A DNA stretch of 64,000 bases from DIGJ01 sp041821315 (lineage in GTDB: Bacteria > Bacillota > Clostridia > Lachnospirales > Lachnospiraceae), in contig JBGUEO010000001.1 of NCBI GenBank assembly GCA_041821315.1, positions 372,001 to 436,000 of the forward strand. Reading direction: 5' to 3'. Below are positions 1 through 9,215 of this stretch, piece after piece. Numbering within the stretch: position 1 is the stretch's first letter; each line of letters starts with the position of its first letter. The position numbers were made by a program, and so were the translations under genes. The notes beneath the pieces are model-generated. The model made no database searches. It was not told where the DNA came from and worked only from the letters and a program-made list of their open reading frames with translations.

Positions 1-527
1 GTAATTAAAAAGTCAATTCCGTTATCTACTTTTTTCTTGAGATTTAGAATATCATCGGTTGCTGATATGGCTTCTGGATGTATCTCTGGATAGCAGGCGC
101 CGCCAATCGAACCAAATGGATTTTTGCGGATATGCGAAGCTAAATCAGAAGCATGGGTAAAGATACGTTGATTAAATGTTTCTTCGGACATATCTTTTGG
201 TATATCACCTCGTAGGGCAAGAATATTTTTTACTTTGTGATACTTTAATTCATCCAAAAAGTTTTGTAAAGAAGAAGCATCAAGGTCTGCACAGGTTAAA
301 TGTGCAACAGCCTGAATATTGCAAGTATTTTGAACATAAGAAGCAATCTCAATGGTTTTTTTACTAGTACTTCCACCAGCTCCATAAGTTACACTAATAA
401 AGTCAGGATGTAGTTCTTTTAAAGCGTCTAATGCACGGTATATGGAACCAATGTCACTGTCTTTCTTTGGAGGAAAGACTTCCAAAGAAAGAACAGGTTT
501 TTCTTTTATATACAGTTGTTTAATCAT
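1..527 (-). CDS. metF: Methylenetetrahydrofolate reductase, N-terminal part (runs off left edge)
   Basis: About 175 codons of a MetF-type 5,10-methylenetetrahydrofolate reductase, a flavoprotein that makes 5-methyl-THF for methionine synthesis. The reverse strand starts MIKQLYIKEKPVLSLEVFPPK and has the family hallmarks: an EVFPPK first strand, VTYGAGGST, the HLTCAD motif and the ALRGDIP loop. The ATG at 527 is preceded by GAGGA at normal spacing and lies 9 bases beyond the glmS stop, so it is probably co-transcribed with glmS. The barrel is cut by the window edge, so full length and the C-terminus cannot be judged. The family call is firm; whether NADH, NADPH or ferredoxin is the donor is unknown. 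Confidence 0.93.
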   Translation of the reverse strand, partial: MIKQLYIKEKPVLSLEVFPPKKDSDIGSIYRALDALKELHPDFISVTYGAGGSTSKKTIEIASYVQNTCNIQAVAHLTCADLDASSLQNFLDELKYHKVKNILALRGDIPKDMSEETFNQRIFTHASDLASHIRKNPFGSIGGACYPEIHPEAISATDDILNLKKKVDNGIDFLI

Positions 528-536
528 AAGTGTCCT

Positions 537-2357
537 CTATTCTACGGTTACAGATTTTGCTAAGTTTCTCGGCTGATCAACATTTAAACCGCGTGCAATC
601 GCAGTGTAGTATGCGAGGTATTGAAGGATTACAGCGGTACCAAATGGAGTAAATAAATCATCCATTTTTGGAAGCATAATATGATGATCACAAAGAGAAG
701 CATCTACTTGTACGTTGGCGTTGGTTATCATAATTATTTTTGCACCACGTGAGCGAACTTCACGGATATTAGAAATCATTTTTCCGTAAACATGTTTTTG
801 GGTGGCAATTGCTACCACGGGTACATTATCTGTAATCAATGAAATCGTACCGTGTTTCAATTCCCCAGCTGCATAAGATTCCGAATGGATATAACTAATT
901 TCTTTTAATTTAATAGAACCTTCACAACAAAGGGAATAATCAATTCCGCGTCCAATAAAAAACAAATCGGTAGCATTTTGTAATCGCGCACTGATTGGTT
1001 CAATGGCTTTGTCATAGGCCAATATATCTTGCACGGTTTCAATGGTCTGTTCGAGTGTGTTTGTGTATGCTTTGACTTGTTTGGTCGATAAGCTGTCTCG
1101 TACCATAGAAAAACGGAAAGCAACTAAATACATAATGGCAAGTTGTACGGTGTACGCTTTGGTACTAGCAACTGCAATTTCAGGACCGGCATGTGTATAT
1201 AAAATATAATCACTTTCCCGCGCAATAGAAGAGCCTTTTACGTTAACAATGGATAAGGTTTTTGCTCCCTTTTCATGTGCTAGACGAACGGCAGCTAATG
1301 TATCGGCAGTTTCACCTGATTGGGACAAGGTGATAACTAATGTATTTTCATCAAGAATTGGGTCTGCATATCGAAATTCGGAAGCAATGTCAACCGTAAC
1401 AGGGAGACGGACGAGTTTTTCAATTAAATTTTTTCCGACCATGCCAGCATGCATGGCAGTTCCACAAGCGGTAATAATAATGCGATTAAGATCTGTGAAC
1501 AAAGAATCTGGGATACCATCTTCGTCAAAAGAAGGTAATCCATCTACGATGCGTGGCAGAATAGTATTCCGAAGTGCTTCTGGCTGATCATGAATTTCTT
1601 TTAACATAAAATAATCATAACCACCTTTTCGGGCGGCTGCGACATCCCAATTTACATGGAGCATTTTCGGTAAGATTACTTGATGCTCTAAGTTGGTAAC
1701 GGTGATATCATCACAGGTGAGTCTTGCAATATGATGCTCTGGCAATACAAAATAATCTTTTGTGTATTTGATTAAAGCCACCATATCAGAGGCAATAATG
1801 GAACCTTGAGGGGTGTTAGCAGCAACAAGAGGACTGCCGTTTCGTATTGCATAGATAACACCAGGTTGGTCATGAAACATAATGCAAAAAGCATACGCTC
1901 CTTCTAATATAGAAACTGCCCCTTTAATTGCTTTCACAGGATTTCCATTGTAGCAAGAATCAATTAGCATAGCTGCAATTTCTGTGTCTGTTTGAGAAAT
2001 TGGATGCTTTCCTTGTGCGGCAAATTCCTTTTGGAGTTCCTGATAGTTTTCGATAATTCCATTATGAATCAGTGTGACTTGACCAAACGTATGTGGGTGA
2101 GAGTTTGTAGCAGAAACACCACCATGAGTGGCCCAACGTGTATGGCCAATTCCACATGAGGTGGAAGTAGCGGCTGCAGTTTCCACTTCTTTTGCTAGGC
2201 TTGAGACTTTGCCGATTGTTTTGATTGTTTCTACTCCTGTATTTGTAAAAAACGAAATACCTGCGCTGTCATATCCACGGTATTCCAACTCTTGTAATCC
2301 CTCGACTAAAATTTCCTTTGCATCTAAAATACCTGTAAATCCTATAATTCCACACAT
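537..2357 (-). CDS. glmS: Glutamine--fructose-6-phosphate aminotransferase (isomerizing)
   Basis: GlmS converts fructose-6-phosphate and glutamine to glucosamine-6-phosphate, the entry step to UDP-GlcNAc and peptidoglycan. The 606-residue product starts MCGIIGFTG, so Cys2 becomes the N-terminal nucleophile of the class II glutaminase domain (residues about 2-220), followed by two SIS sugar-binding domains and the conserved C-terminal NLAKSVTVE. The frame stays open about 37 codons further upstream, but that part is the ribozyme leader; the ATG at 2357 has an AAAGGAG site and puts Cys at position 2 as catalysis requires. The length is typical. Regulation is by the glmS ribozyme immediately upstream. 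metF follows after 9 bases. Confidence 0.98.
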   Translation of the reverse strand: MCGIIGFTGILDAKEILVEGLQELEYRGYDSAGISFFTNTGVETIKTIGKVSSLAKEVETAAATSTSCGIGHTRWATHGGVSATNSHPHTFGQVTLIHNGIIENYQELQKEFAAQGKHPISQTDTEIAAMLIDSCYNGNPVKAIKGAVSILEGAYAFCIMFHDQPGVIYAIRNGSPLVAANTPQGSIIASDMVALIKYTKDYFVLPEHHIARLTCDDITVTNLEHQVILPKMLHVNWDVAAARKGGYDYFMLKEIHDQPEALRNTILPRIVDGLPSFDEDGIPDSLFTDLNRIIITACGTAMHAGMVGKNLIEKLVRLPVTVDIASEFRYADPILDENTLVITLSQSGETADTLAAVRLAHEKGAKTLSIVNVKGSSIARESDYILYTHAGPEIAVASTKAYTVQLAIMYLVAFRFSMVRDSLSTKQVKAYTNTLEQTIETVQDILAYDKAIEPISARLQNATDLFFIGRGIDYSLCCEGSIKLKEISYIHSESYAAGELKHGTISLITDNVPVVAIATQKHVYGKMISNIREVRSRGAKIIMITNANVQVDASLCDHHIMLPKMDDLFTPFGTAVILQYLAYYTAIARGLNVDQPRNLAKSVTVE

Positions 2358-2389
2358 AATGTAGTCTCCTTTATTAAGTTTTATAATTC

Positions 2390-2541
2390 TTTGCCTATAT
2401 TGCATTTGTGTTGCAGTTACCTGCTGTTTTTGCAATATATATGCGTACAAAGTAACGCAGAAGAGCATCCGCCGAATTTTCGATTCTCTCTTCTCCTCGT
2501 CGACCTTTCATAGTACGACCCAATAAAGGTTCATGGCGCTA
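2390..2541 (-). ncRNA. glmS ribozyme (glucosamine-6-phosphate responsive)
   Basis: Read on the minus strand, the leader contains the invariant landmarks of the glmS ribozyme in order: the cleavage-site segment AGCGCC (2540-2535), then GTCGACGAGGAGAAG, then ATCGAAAATTCGGCGGATG, followed by the P3/P4 helices just before the glmS ribosome binding site. Known biology: binding of glucosamine-6-phosphate triggers self-cleavage just 5' of AGCGCC, and the 5'-hydroxyl product is degraded, lowering GlmS. The 3' boundary is approximate because I placed P4 by eye. Confidence 0.93.
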
Positions 2542-2621
2542 ATTTTATCACAAATGTGAAAACATTTCTGTTGTTGTTCCTTTGAATCTTGGGCTGACTC
2601 TGTTCTCCTTTCTTTACAATA

Positions 2622-2668
2622 ATTTTATGCAGTTGCATTCCTTTGGTGAGAATACAACTGCATAAAAT
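2622..2668. other. Strong hairpin between argG and the glmS ribozyme
   Basis: Arms 2622-2640 and 2650-2668 match at 18 of 19 positions around a 9-base loop (ATTTTATGCAGTTG paired with CAACTGCATAAAAT). It sits just after the argG stop in the direction of argG transcription, but neither strand has a clear U-tract after the stem, so it is not a textbook terminator. It could be a weak terminator, an RNA 3'-end protector or a processing site between argG and glmS. Confidence 0.6.
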
Positions 2669-2701
2669 GGTATCATATATTGAATTCATTTGTCAAGAAT
2701 T

Positions 2702-3928
2702 CTACTTTGAATTTGTTTTTTCAAGTTCTTGCATTTTCATTGCACGAACCTTGGAGGAGAGACCAAATAAAGTAATAAATCCTTCTGCATCATGGTGATC
2801 AAATAAGTCACCAGTTGTAAAACTTGCGAGTGATTCATTATAGAGAGAATAAGGAGACGTCGTACCGGCTTTCATGATATTACCTTTGTATAATTTAAAA
2901 CAAACTTCTCCAGTTACATAATTTTGTGTTGTTTCGATGAAAGACTGAATTGCCTCTCGTAACGGTGTAAACCATTTTCCTTCATAGACGATATCGGCAA
3001 ATTTATTTCCCATATCCTTTTTTAACGTATAAGTATCGCGATCTAGGATTAACTCTTCTAATTGCTGATGAGCTTCCATTAAAATAGTTCCACCAGGTGT
3101 TTCATAAACACCACGAGATTTCATTCCAACCACACGGTTTTCTACAATATCGATAATACCGATACCGTGCTTTCCACCAAGAATATTTAATTCTTTAATG
3201 ATGTCAGATACTTTCATTTTGGTTCCGTTTAATGTTTTTGGCACGCCTTGTTCAAATGTCATAGTTACGGTTTCACTTTCGTCTGGTGCTTTTTGAGGAG
3301 AAACACCAAGGACTAATAAGTGCTCATAATTTGGCTCTTTTGAAGGATCTTCTAATTCAAGACCCTCATGACTGATATGCCATAAATTACGATCACGACT
3401 ATAGCTTGAATCAGCAGAAAATGGGAGATGGATGCCGTGAGCCTCACAATAAGTAATTTCATCTTCACGAGACTGCATGGTCCATTTGTCGTTTCTCCAA
3501 GCTGCGATGATTTTAAGATCAGGGGCAAGTGCTTTGATGCCAAGCTCAAATCGTATTTGATCATTTCCCTTGCCAGTAGCACCATGACAGATAGCAGTAG
3601 CCCCTTCTTTTCTGGCAATTTCTACCAGACGTTTTGCAATGATGGGACGAGCCATGGAAGTTCCTAATAAATATTTGTTTTCGTAAATAGCATTTGCCTG
3701 GACGCAAGGAACTACGTATTCATCACAAAATTCATCAATTACATTTTCAATATATAATTTAGTGGCTCCGGATAATTTTGCGCGTTCGTCTAATCCAGCG
3801 AGTTCCTCTTCTTGACCACAATCAATGCAGCAACAGATTACTTCGTAATCAAAATTTTCTTTTAACCAAGGAATAATAGCGGTGGTATCAAGACCACCGG
3901 AATAAGCGAGAATAACTTTTTCTTTCAT
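2702..3928 (-). CDS. argG: Argininosuccinate synthase
   Basis: ArgG joins citrulline and aspartate with ATP to argininosuccinate. The 408-residue protein has the N-type ATP pyrophosphatase loop SGGLDT at residues 10-15, the GATGKGNDQ segment and the EDPSKEPNYEH region, at normal family length. A GGAGG site precedes the ATG at 3928. It is transcribed divergently from argCJBD through a 160-base intergenic region in which both promoters carry a TATGCATAT box. argH and the carbamoyltransferase gene are not in the window. glmS lies downstream on the same strand, but with its own leader. Confidence 0.97.
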   Translation of the reverse strand: MKEKVILAYSGGLDTTAIIPWLKENFDYEVICCCIDCGQEEELAGLDERAKLSGATKLYIENVIDEFCDEYVVPCVQANAIYENKYLLGTSMARPIIAKRLVEIARKEGATAICHGATGKGNDQIRFELGIKALAPDLKIIAAWRNDKWTMQSREDEITYCEAHGIHLPFSADSSYSRDRNLWHISHEGLELEDPSKEPNYEHLLVLGVSPQKAPDESETVTMTFEQGVPKTLNGTKMKVSDIIKELNILGGKHGIGIIDIVENRVVGMKSRGVYETPGGTILMEAHQQLEELILDRDTYTLKKDMGNKFADIVYEGKWFTPLREAIQSFIETTQNYVTGEVCFKLYKGNIMKAGTTSPYSLYNESLASFTTGDLFDHHDAEGFITLFGLSSKVRAMKMQELEKTNSK

Positions 3929-3968
3929 AATAACTACCTCCGTAAAATTTGTTCATTTGTTTTAAATA

Positions 3969-3997
3969 AATATACAACAAATATGCATAATATGCAA
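3969..3997 (-). promoter_or_regulatory. argG promoter with embedded TATGCATAT box (candidate ArgR operator)
   Basis: On the minus strand: -35 TTGCAT (3997-3992), a 17-base spacer, -10 TATATT (3974-3969). The spacer contains TTATGCATATTTG, matching a box in the divergent argC promoter. Repression by ArgR is inferred from the target genes; no ArgR gene is in the window. Confidence 0.6.
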
Positions 3998-4025
3998 GCG
4001 AAATTTAAAAAAATAAAAATAAGCA

Positions 4026-4054
4026 TTGATTTATGCATATGTTCGATGTATAAT
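4026..4054 (+). promoter_or_regulatory. argC promoter with embedded TATGCATAT box (candidate ArgR operator)
   Basis: -35 TTGATT (4026-4031), 17-base spacer, -10 TATAAT (4049-4054). The spacer begins TATGCATATGTT, the same core found in the argG promoter spacer, so one dimer-type regulator could shut both promoters. Confidence 0.65.
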
Positions 4055-4089
4055 CATACAAACAAAACCATGAAAGGCGTGATGAAATC

Positions 4090-5130
4090 ATGATAAAAGC
4101 GGGTGTTATAGGATCGACAGGATATGCAGGGCAAGAAATTGTGCGTTTACTCTTGGGACATGAAGATGTAGAAGTAGTATGGTATGGTTCACAAAGTTAT
4201 ATTGATAAGAAGTATTACCAGGTATTTGGAAATATGTTCCGGCTGGTTGAAAATATTTGCGAAGCAGATGATATTGAAAAGTTAGCAGAGATGGTGGATG
4301 TGATTTTTATGGCAACGCCACAGGGCTTTTGTGCATCCGTTATTACAGAAGAAATTCTGTTAAAAGTAAAGGTGATTGATTTAAGTGCAGATTTTCGTAT
4401 TAAAGAAGTTGCTACGTATGAGAAATGGTATGGAATCAAGCACAAGAGTCCACAATTTATAGAAGAAGCTGTATATGGATTATGTGAAATCAATCGGGAG
4501 AACGTAAAAGGGGCAAGATTAGTTGCAAATCCAGGATGTTATCCGACCTGTTCTTTCTTATCAATTTATCCATTAGCAAAAGAGGGAATCATTGACATGG
4601 ATACCTTGATTATTGATGCAAAGTCAGGTACGTCAGGAGCTGGAAGAGGAGCAAAGATTACTAATCTTTACTGCGAAGTAAACGAAAACATTAAAGCGTA
4701 TGGAGTATGCAATCACAGACATACCCCAGAAATTGAGGAGCAATTATCCTATGCAAGTAACCATCCAGTTATGATAAATTTTACCCCTCATTTAGTGCCA
4801 ATGAACCGAGGTATTTTAGTTACTGCATATGCAAGTCAAAAACGGATTTGTTCTTATGAAGAAGTGAAAGCCATTTATGAAAAATACTATAGTAGCGAAT
4901 ATTTTGTTCGAGTATTGGAAAAAGATGTGCCACCAGAGACAAGATGGGTCGAAGGAAGTAATTTTGTAGATGTAAACTTTAAAATAGATGAGCGTACTGG
5001 TCGTATTATTATGATGGGAGCCATGGATAATTTAGTCAAAGGAGCAGCTGGTCAAGCGGTTCAAAATATGAATTTGATGTTTGGATTAGAAGAATCAAAG
5101 GGGTTAAAACAGGTTCCGATGTTCCCATAA
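4090..5130 (+). CDS. argC: N-acetyl-gamma-glutamyl-phosphate reductase
   Basis: ArgC reduces N-acetylglutamyl phosphate to the semialdehyde with NADPH, the third step of ornithine synthesis. The 346-residue protein has the dinucleotide-binding GSTGYAG at residues 8-14 and the catalytic cysteine C150 in NPGCYPT; a conserved HRHTPE segment follows. Length is normal. It is the first gene of argCJBD, behind the promoter at 4026-4054, with a weak AGGCGTG site before the ATG. Confidence 0.97.
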   Translation: MIKAGVIGSTGYAGQEIVRLLLGHEDVEVVWYGSQSYIDKKYYQVFGNMFRLVENICEADDIEKLAEMVDVIFMATPQGFCASVITEEILLKVKVIDLSADFRIKEVATYEKWYGIKHKSPQFIEEAVYGLCEINRENVKGARLVANPGCYPTCSFLSIYPLAKEGIIDMDTLIIDAKSGTSGAGRGAKITNLYCEVNENIKAYGVCNHRHTPEIEEQLSYASNHPVMINFTPHLVPMNRGILVTAYASQKRICSYEEVKAIYEKYYSSEYFVRVLEKDVPPETRWVEGSNFVDVNFKIDERTGRIIMMGAMDNLVKGAAGQAVQNMNLMFGLEESKGLKQVPMFP

Positions 5131-5167
5131 TGTATCAGAATAAAGAATGAAAAATGGAGGAAATGTT

Positions 5168-6391
5168 ATGAATATAATAGACGGAGGCGTTACTAGTGCA
5201 AAGGGGTTTGTAGCAGCGGGAGTACATGCTGGGATACGATATAAAAACCGTAAGGATATGGCACTTGTTTATTCAAAAAAAGAAGCGGTTGTGGCAGGTG
5301 TTTTTACAACAAATGTGGTGAAAGCAGCTCCGGTACTTTGGGACAAAGATATAGTGGAAAAGGAAGAAAAAGCGCATGCCGTTATATTAAATAGCGGAAT
5401 TGCTAATGCATGTACCAGCGAAGCTGGGAAAAAAATCAATGAGGAAATGGCAGAAGAAGTAGCGAATGCCCTGAAAATTTCTAAAAGAGCTGTTTTAACG
5501 GCATCCACGGGAGTAATTGGAGTACAAATACCAATGGAGAAGATAAAAAACGGAGTTGAATTACTTGTTCCGGCACTCTCAGATTCAAAAGAGGGTGGAA
5601 CTTTGGCATCCGAGGCGATTATGACAACCGATACCATAAAAAAAGAGTGTGCCATACAATTTGAATTAAATGGGAAGATGGTTACAATTGGAGGAATGAG
5701 CAAAGGTTCTGGTATGATACATCCCAATATGGCAACCATGCTCTGTGTGATTACCACCGATGCAGCAATTTCTAAAAAAATGTTGCAACAAGCGATTAGT
5801 GCAGATGTAGCCGATTCTTTTAATATGATTTCAGTAGACCGTGATACATCAACAAATGACACATACTTACTTCTTGCAAATGGATTATCGGAGAATGCAG
5901 AAATTACAAAGGAGGGAGAAGATTTTACTCTCTTTTGTGAAGCGTTATCGATCGTAACAAAGACTTTGGCAAAAACCATGGCAAAAGATGGAGAAGGAGC
6001 GACTAAATTATTTGAAACAACGGTAGTTCATGCAAAGACAAAAGAAGAAGCAATTGTACTTGCTAAATCAGTGATCACCTCGAATCTGGTAAAAACTGCG
6101 ATCTATGGAAGTGATGCAAATTGGGGAAGAATCCTTTGTGCACTTGGATACTCAGGGGTAGAGTTTAATCCAGAAAAAGTAGAATTATTCATTGAAAGCA
6201 ATGGAGACAGGCTGCTATTATTTGAACATGGGATGGCAACTGATTATAGTGAAAAAGAAGCAACAAAGATCTTGTCAGCAGACGAAGTTACTGCATATGT
6301 TGATATGAATATGGGAGAAGCGAGGGCAACTGCCTGGGGATGTGATCTTACCTATGATTACGTTAAAATTAACGGTGACTACCGATCATAG
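5168..6391 (+). CDS. argJ: Bifunctional ornithine acetyltransferase / N-acetylglutamate synthase
   Basis: ArgJ moves the acetyl group from N-acetylornithine to glutamate, giving the cyclic arginine route. The 407-residue precursor contains the self-cleavage site HPNMATMLC, with Thr190 expected to become the N-terminal nucleophile of the beta chain. I chose the ATG at 5168 because GGAGG lies 7 bases before it; an earlier in-frame ATG at 5147 has no such site. No separate argA is seen, consistent with a bifunctional enzyme, though acetyl-CoA activity cannot be read from sequence. It lies between argC and argB. Confidence 0.96.
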   Translation: MNIIDGGVTSAKGFVAAGVHAGIRYKNRKDMALVYSKKEAVVAGVFTTNVVKAAPVLWDKDIVEKEEKAHAVILNSGIANACTSEAGKKINEEMAEEVANALKISKRAVLTASTGVIGVQIPMEKIKNGVELLVPALSDSKEGGTLASEAIMTTDTIKKECAIQFELNGKMVTIGGMSKGSGMIHPNMATMLCVITTDAAISKKMLQQAISADVADSFNMISVDRDTSTNDTYLLLANGLSENAEITKEGEDFTLFCEALSIVTKTLAKTMAKDGEGATKLFETTVVHAKTKEEAIVLAKSVITSNLVKTAIYGSDANWGRILCALGYSGVEFNPEKVELFIESNGDRLLLFEHGMATDYSEKEATKILSADEVTAYVDMNMGEARATAWGCDLTYDYVKINGDYRS

Positions 6392-6450
6392 TACGAATTT
6401 TTTACAAAGCGAAAGAATGAAAAGAAACATAATTTAAGGAGAAAATTAAA

Positions 6451-7344
6451 ATGGATGCATATATGGAACAAATCATGACTAAGGCACATACGTTGATTGA
6501 GGCTCTGCCTTATATCAGAGAATTCAATAATAAAATTGTTGTTGTAAAGTATGGTGGAAGTGCAATGCTGAGTAAAGAAAGACAAGAGAGCGTAATTCGT
6601 GATGTTGCGTTGCTTAAATTAGTTGGAATGCGTCCGATTATTGTACACGGTGGTGGCAAGGAAATAAGTAGTTGGCTTGCTAAAATCGGAAAAGAGGCAA
6701 AGTTTAACAAGGGATTTCGAGTAACCGATGAAGAGACAATGGAAGTTGCAGAGATGGTTTTAAACCGTGTAAACAAGACGTTGGTGCAGATGCTTGAAAA
6801 GGTAGGCGTAAAGGCAGTAGGTATCAGCGGAAAAGACGGGGGGCTTTTAACGGTTGATAAAAAATATATTGACGGAGAAGATATAGGATTTGTGGGAGAT
6901 GTAAAAAATGTAAAGGAAGATCTTATAAATACATTACTTGACAATGATTTTATACCAGTTATTGCACCAATCGGAAGCGATGATGATTTTGAAACCTATA
7001 ATATTAATGCAGATGATGCAGCTTGTGCCATTGCACGTGCAATTAAAGCAGAAAAACTTGCCTTTTTAACCGATACAGAAGGGGTATATGCCGATCCAGA
7101 TGATAAGAATACTTTGATTGCAGCAATGACAGTAACAGAAGCGGAACGTTATATTGAATCTGGTTTTATTGGAGGAGGAATGTTGCCGAAGCTTCAAAAT
7201 TGTATTGATGCAGTAAGAGATGGAGTAAGTCGCGTGCATATTTTAGATGGAAGAATTCAAAACTGTCTGCTGTTAGAGTTTTTTACACAAAAAGGCATTG
7301 GAACGGCAATTTTAGATAATAAACGGTACTCAAATGAAGATTAG
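6451..7344 (+). CDS. argB: Acetylglutamate kinase
   Basis: ArgB phosphorylates N-acetylglutamate. The 297-residue amino-acid-kinase fold protein has KYGGSAM (Lys33) near the N-terminus, VHGGGK, and the ATP-site region FLTDTEGVYADP. An N-terminal helix of about 25 residues precedes the core, a feature found in arginine-sensitive hexameric enzymes, so feedback inhibition by arginine is plausible but inferred. AAGGAG precedes the ATG; argD follows after 12 bases. Confidence 0.97.
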   Translation: MDAYMEQIMTKAHTLIEALPYIREFNNKIVVVKYGGSAMLSKERQESVIRDVALLKLVGMRPIIVHGGGKEISSWLAKIGKEAKFNKGFRVTDEETMEVAEMVLNRVNKTLVQMLEKVGVKAVGISGKDGGLLTVDKKYIDGEDIGFVGDVKNVKEDLINTLLDNDFIPVIAPIGSDDDFETYNINADDAACAIARAIKAEKLAFLTDTEGVYADPDDKNTLIAAMTVTEAERYIESGFIGGGMLPKLQNCIDAVRDGVSRVHILDGRIQNCLLLEFFTQKGIGTAILDNKRYSNED

Positions 7345-7356
7345 GAGGAAAATGCG

Positions 7357-8547
7357 ATGAATGAATACATTGAATTGGCAGAAAAAAGTTTGATTCATAC
7401 TTATAATCGATATCAGATTGTTCTAGACAAGGGAGCTGGTACCAATCTCTATGACATCAATGGTAAAAAGTATTTGGATTTTACAGCAGGAATAGCGGTA
7501 TTTGCACTAGGCTATGGGAATAAAGACTATAACGATGCCTTGAAAGATCAGGTGGATAAACTGATTCATACGAGTAACTTGTTTTATTCGGTACCAATGG
7601 CCATGGCAGCTGATAAATTAAAAAAGGCATCTTGGATGGATAAAGTATTTTTTACGAATAGCGGAACAGAGGCAATCGAGGGAGCCATCAAAGTTGCTAG
7701 AAAATATATGTATTTAAAAGGAGAGAAGAATCGATATGAAATGATAGCGATGAATCATTCTTTTCATGGAAGAAGTACAGGAGCACTAGCAGTTACTGGA
7801 ACAAAAGCATACCGGGAACCATTTGAACCACTTATGACAGGTGTTAAATTTGCAGAGTTTAATAATCTTGAGAGTGTAAAGGATTTAGTAAATGAGAAAA
7901 CTTGTGCGATTATTATGGAGCCAGTGCAAGGGGAAGGAGGCATTTTCCCAGCAACGAAAGAATTTATAGAGGGAATTCGTTCAATCTGTGACAAAAAAGA
8001 TATCTTACTTATTTTTGATGAAATTCAATGTGGTATGGGACGATGTGGAAGTATGTTTACCTTTCAAGAGTATGGGGTAAAGCCAGATGTTTTAACAACG
8101 GCAAAAGCATTAGGATGTGGAGTTCCAGTTGGTGCATTCCTTACAAGTGGTAAAGTATCGGAAGTTCTAAAAGCGGGCGATCATGGAACCACATATGGTG
8201 GTAATCCACTTGCCTGTGCAGCAGTCAGTAAAGTATTTGATTTGTTTGAACAAAATAAGATAATTGAACATGTGAAGGAAGTAACCCCTTATTTCGAAGA
8301 AAAACTGGATGCGTTGGTCGAAAAATATGAATGCATCAAAGAACGTAGGGGGAAGGGCTTTATGCAAGGATTGGAATTTACAATTCCGGTTGCTGATATT
8401 ATTAAAGCGGTGATTGATGCAGGCGTTATTGTAATAAGTGCAGGAAGTCAAGTAATACGGTTTGTTCCGCCTCTTATTGTAGAAAAAAAAGAAATTGATG
8501 AAATGATAGAAATTCTTGATAGAGTCCTAGATAGTAGGAAGGGATAG
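7357..8547 (+). CDS. argD: Acetylornithine aminotransferase
   Basis: A PLP enzyme converting N-acetylglutamate semialdehyde to N-acetylornithine. The 396-residue class III aminotransferase has the PLP-phosphate motif NSGTEA, the FDEIQCGMGR segment with the pyridine-binding Asp, and the Schiff-base lysine K250 in TTAKALGCG. TAGGAGG precedes the ATG. It is the last gene of argCJBD and is followed by an intrinsic terminator. Some relatives also use succinyl-diaminopimelate; operon context favours arginine. Confidence 0.96.
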   Translation: MNEYIELAEKSLIHTYNRYQIVLDKGAGTNLYDINGKKYLDFTAGIAVFALGYGNKDYNDALKDQVDKLIHTSNLFYSVPMAMAADKLKKASWMDKVFFTNSGTEAIEGAIKVARKYMYLKGEKNRYEMIAMNHSFHGRSTGALAVTGTKAYREPFEPLMTGVKFAEFNNLESVKDLVNEKTCAIIMEPVQGEGGIFPATKEFIEGIRSICDKKDILLIFDEIQCGMGRCGSMFTFQEYGVKPDVLTTAKALGCGVPVGAFLTSGKVSEVLKAGDHGTTYGGNPLACAAVSKVFDLFEQNKIIEHVKEVTPYFEEKLDALVEKYECIKERRGKGFMQGLEFTIPVADIIKAVIDAGVIVISAGSQVIRFVPPLIVEKKEIDEMIEILDRVLDSRKG

Positions 8548-8584
8548 AAGTATAACAATTGAAATATAGTGGAGAAGATGAATT

Positions 8585-8638
8585 CGTTGCTTGTGTAAGT
8601 ATTCCTGATGGATGGACTTATGTGGGCAACGTTTTTTT
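8585..8638 (+). terminator. Intrinsic terminator of argCJBD
   Basis: Stem 8585-8599 with 8617-8631, closed by CGTTGC/GCAACG and continued by a wobble-rich section (TTGTGTAAG with CTTATGTGG), then seven Ts at 8632-8638. Several pairs are G-U, so the stem forms only as plus-strand RNA. Confidence 0.8.
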
Positions 8639-8712
8639 GTAAAATAAAATCATTACTTGGAAGGTTAAAATAATAGAAGTTGGTTATAATGTGAGTAAAA
8701 AGGAGACTTTTC

Positions 8713-9147
8713 ATGTGGGGCTATATACTTGCATTGATTTCGGGAGCATTAATGAGTGTTCAAGGCGTTTTTAACTCAGAAGTAACCAAAGAAACAAATG
8801 TGTGGATTGCTGCGGCATTTGTTCAGTTTAGTGCCTTTATTGTTTGTACGGCTGCTTGGTTTATGACTGGAAGAGGAAGTAGTATAGCTGCACTTTTTCA
8901 TATAAGCCAAAAGTATATGTTACTTGGAGGCATTATGGGTGCGTTTATTACGTATACGGTAATTCAAAGCGTTAATAATCTAGGACCAGCAAAATCCGTT
9001 ATGTTTATTTTGATTTCACAATTACTAATTGCATATTTGATTGAATTATTTGGACTATTTGGAATACAAAAAGTGGATTTTGAGTGGAGAAAAGTTGTTG
9101 GGATGTTGCTTATCATTGGAGGAGTTATTGCATTTAAATGGGAATAA
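8713..9147 (+). CDS. DMT-superfamily membrane protein, YdcZ/DUF606 type
   Basis: A 144-residue very hydrophobic protein with about four membrane helices and no signal peptide, starting MWGYILALISGALMSVQGVFN. The small-Asn/Gln-rich first helix (SVQGVFNSEV) and the later GPAKSVMFILISQL segment match the YdcZ (DUF606) half-size drug/metabolite transporters, which likely act as dimers. The substrate is unknown. AAGGAG precedes the ATG, and TATAAT lies at about 8684. It appears to be a single-gene unit between the arg terminator and the competence block. Confidence 0.8.
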   Translation: MWGYILALISGALMSVQGVFNSEVTKETNVWIAAAFVQFSAFIVCTAAWFMTGRGSSIAALFHISQKYMLLGGIMGAFITYTVIQSVNNLGPAKSVMFILISQLLIAYLIELFGLFGIQKVDFEWRKVVGMLLIIGGVIAFKWE

Positions 9148-9215
9148 ATTAATTACTATTTGCCTATTGTAAACAACAGACTAATTGTGTAGAATAAACT
9201 TATATCATACTGCTT

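Noticed and set aside
5269..5979. 236-codon open frame on the minus strand inside argJ
   Set aside because: It is antisense to a well-conserved gene, has no ribosome binding site, and its residue composition (Ser/Thr/Ile-rich) is that of a shadow frame.
8561..8644. Short TTG-initiated frame between argD and the DMT gene
   Set aside because: It coincides with the arg terminator stem and T-run, with no binding site.
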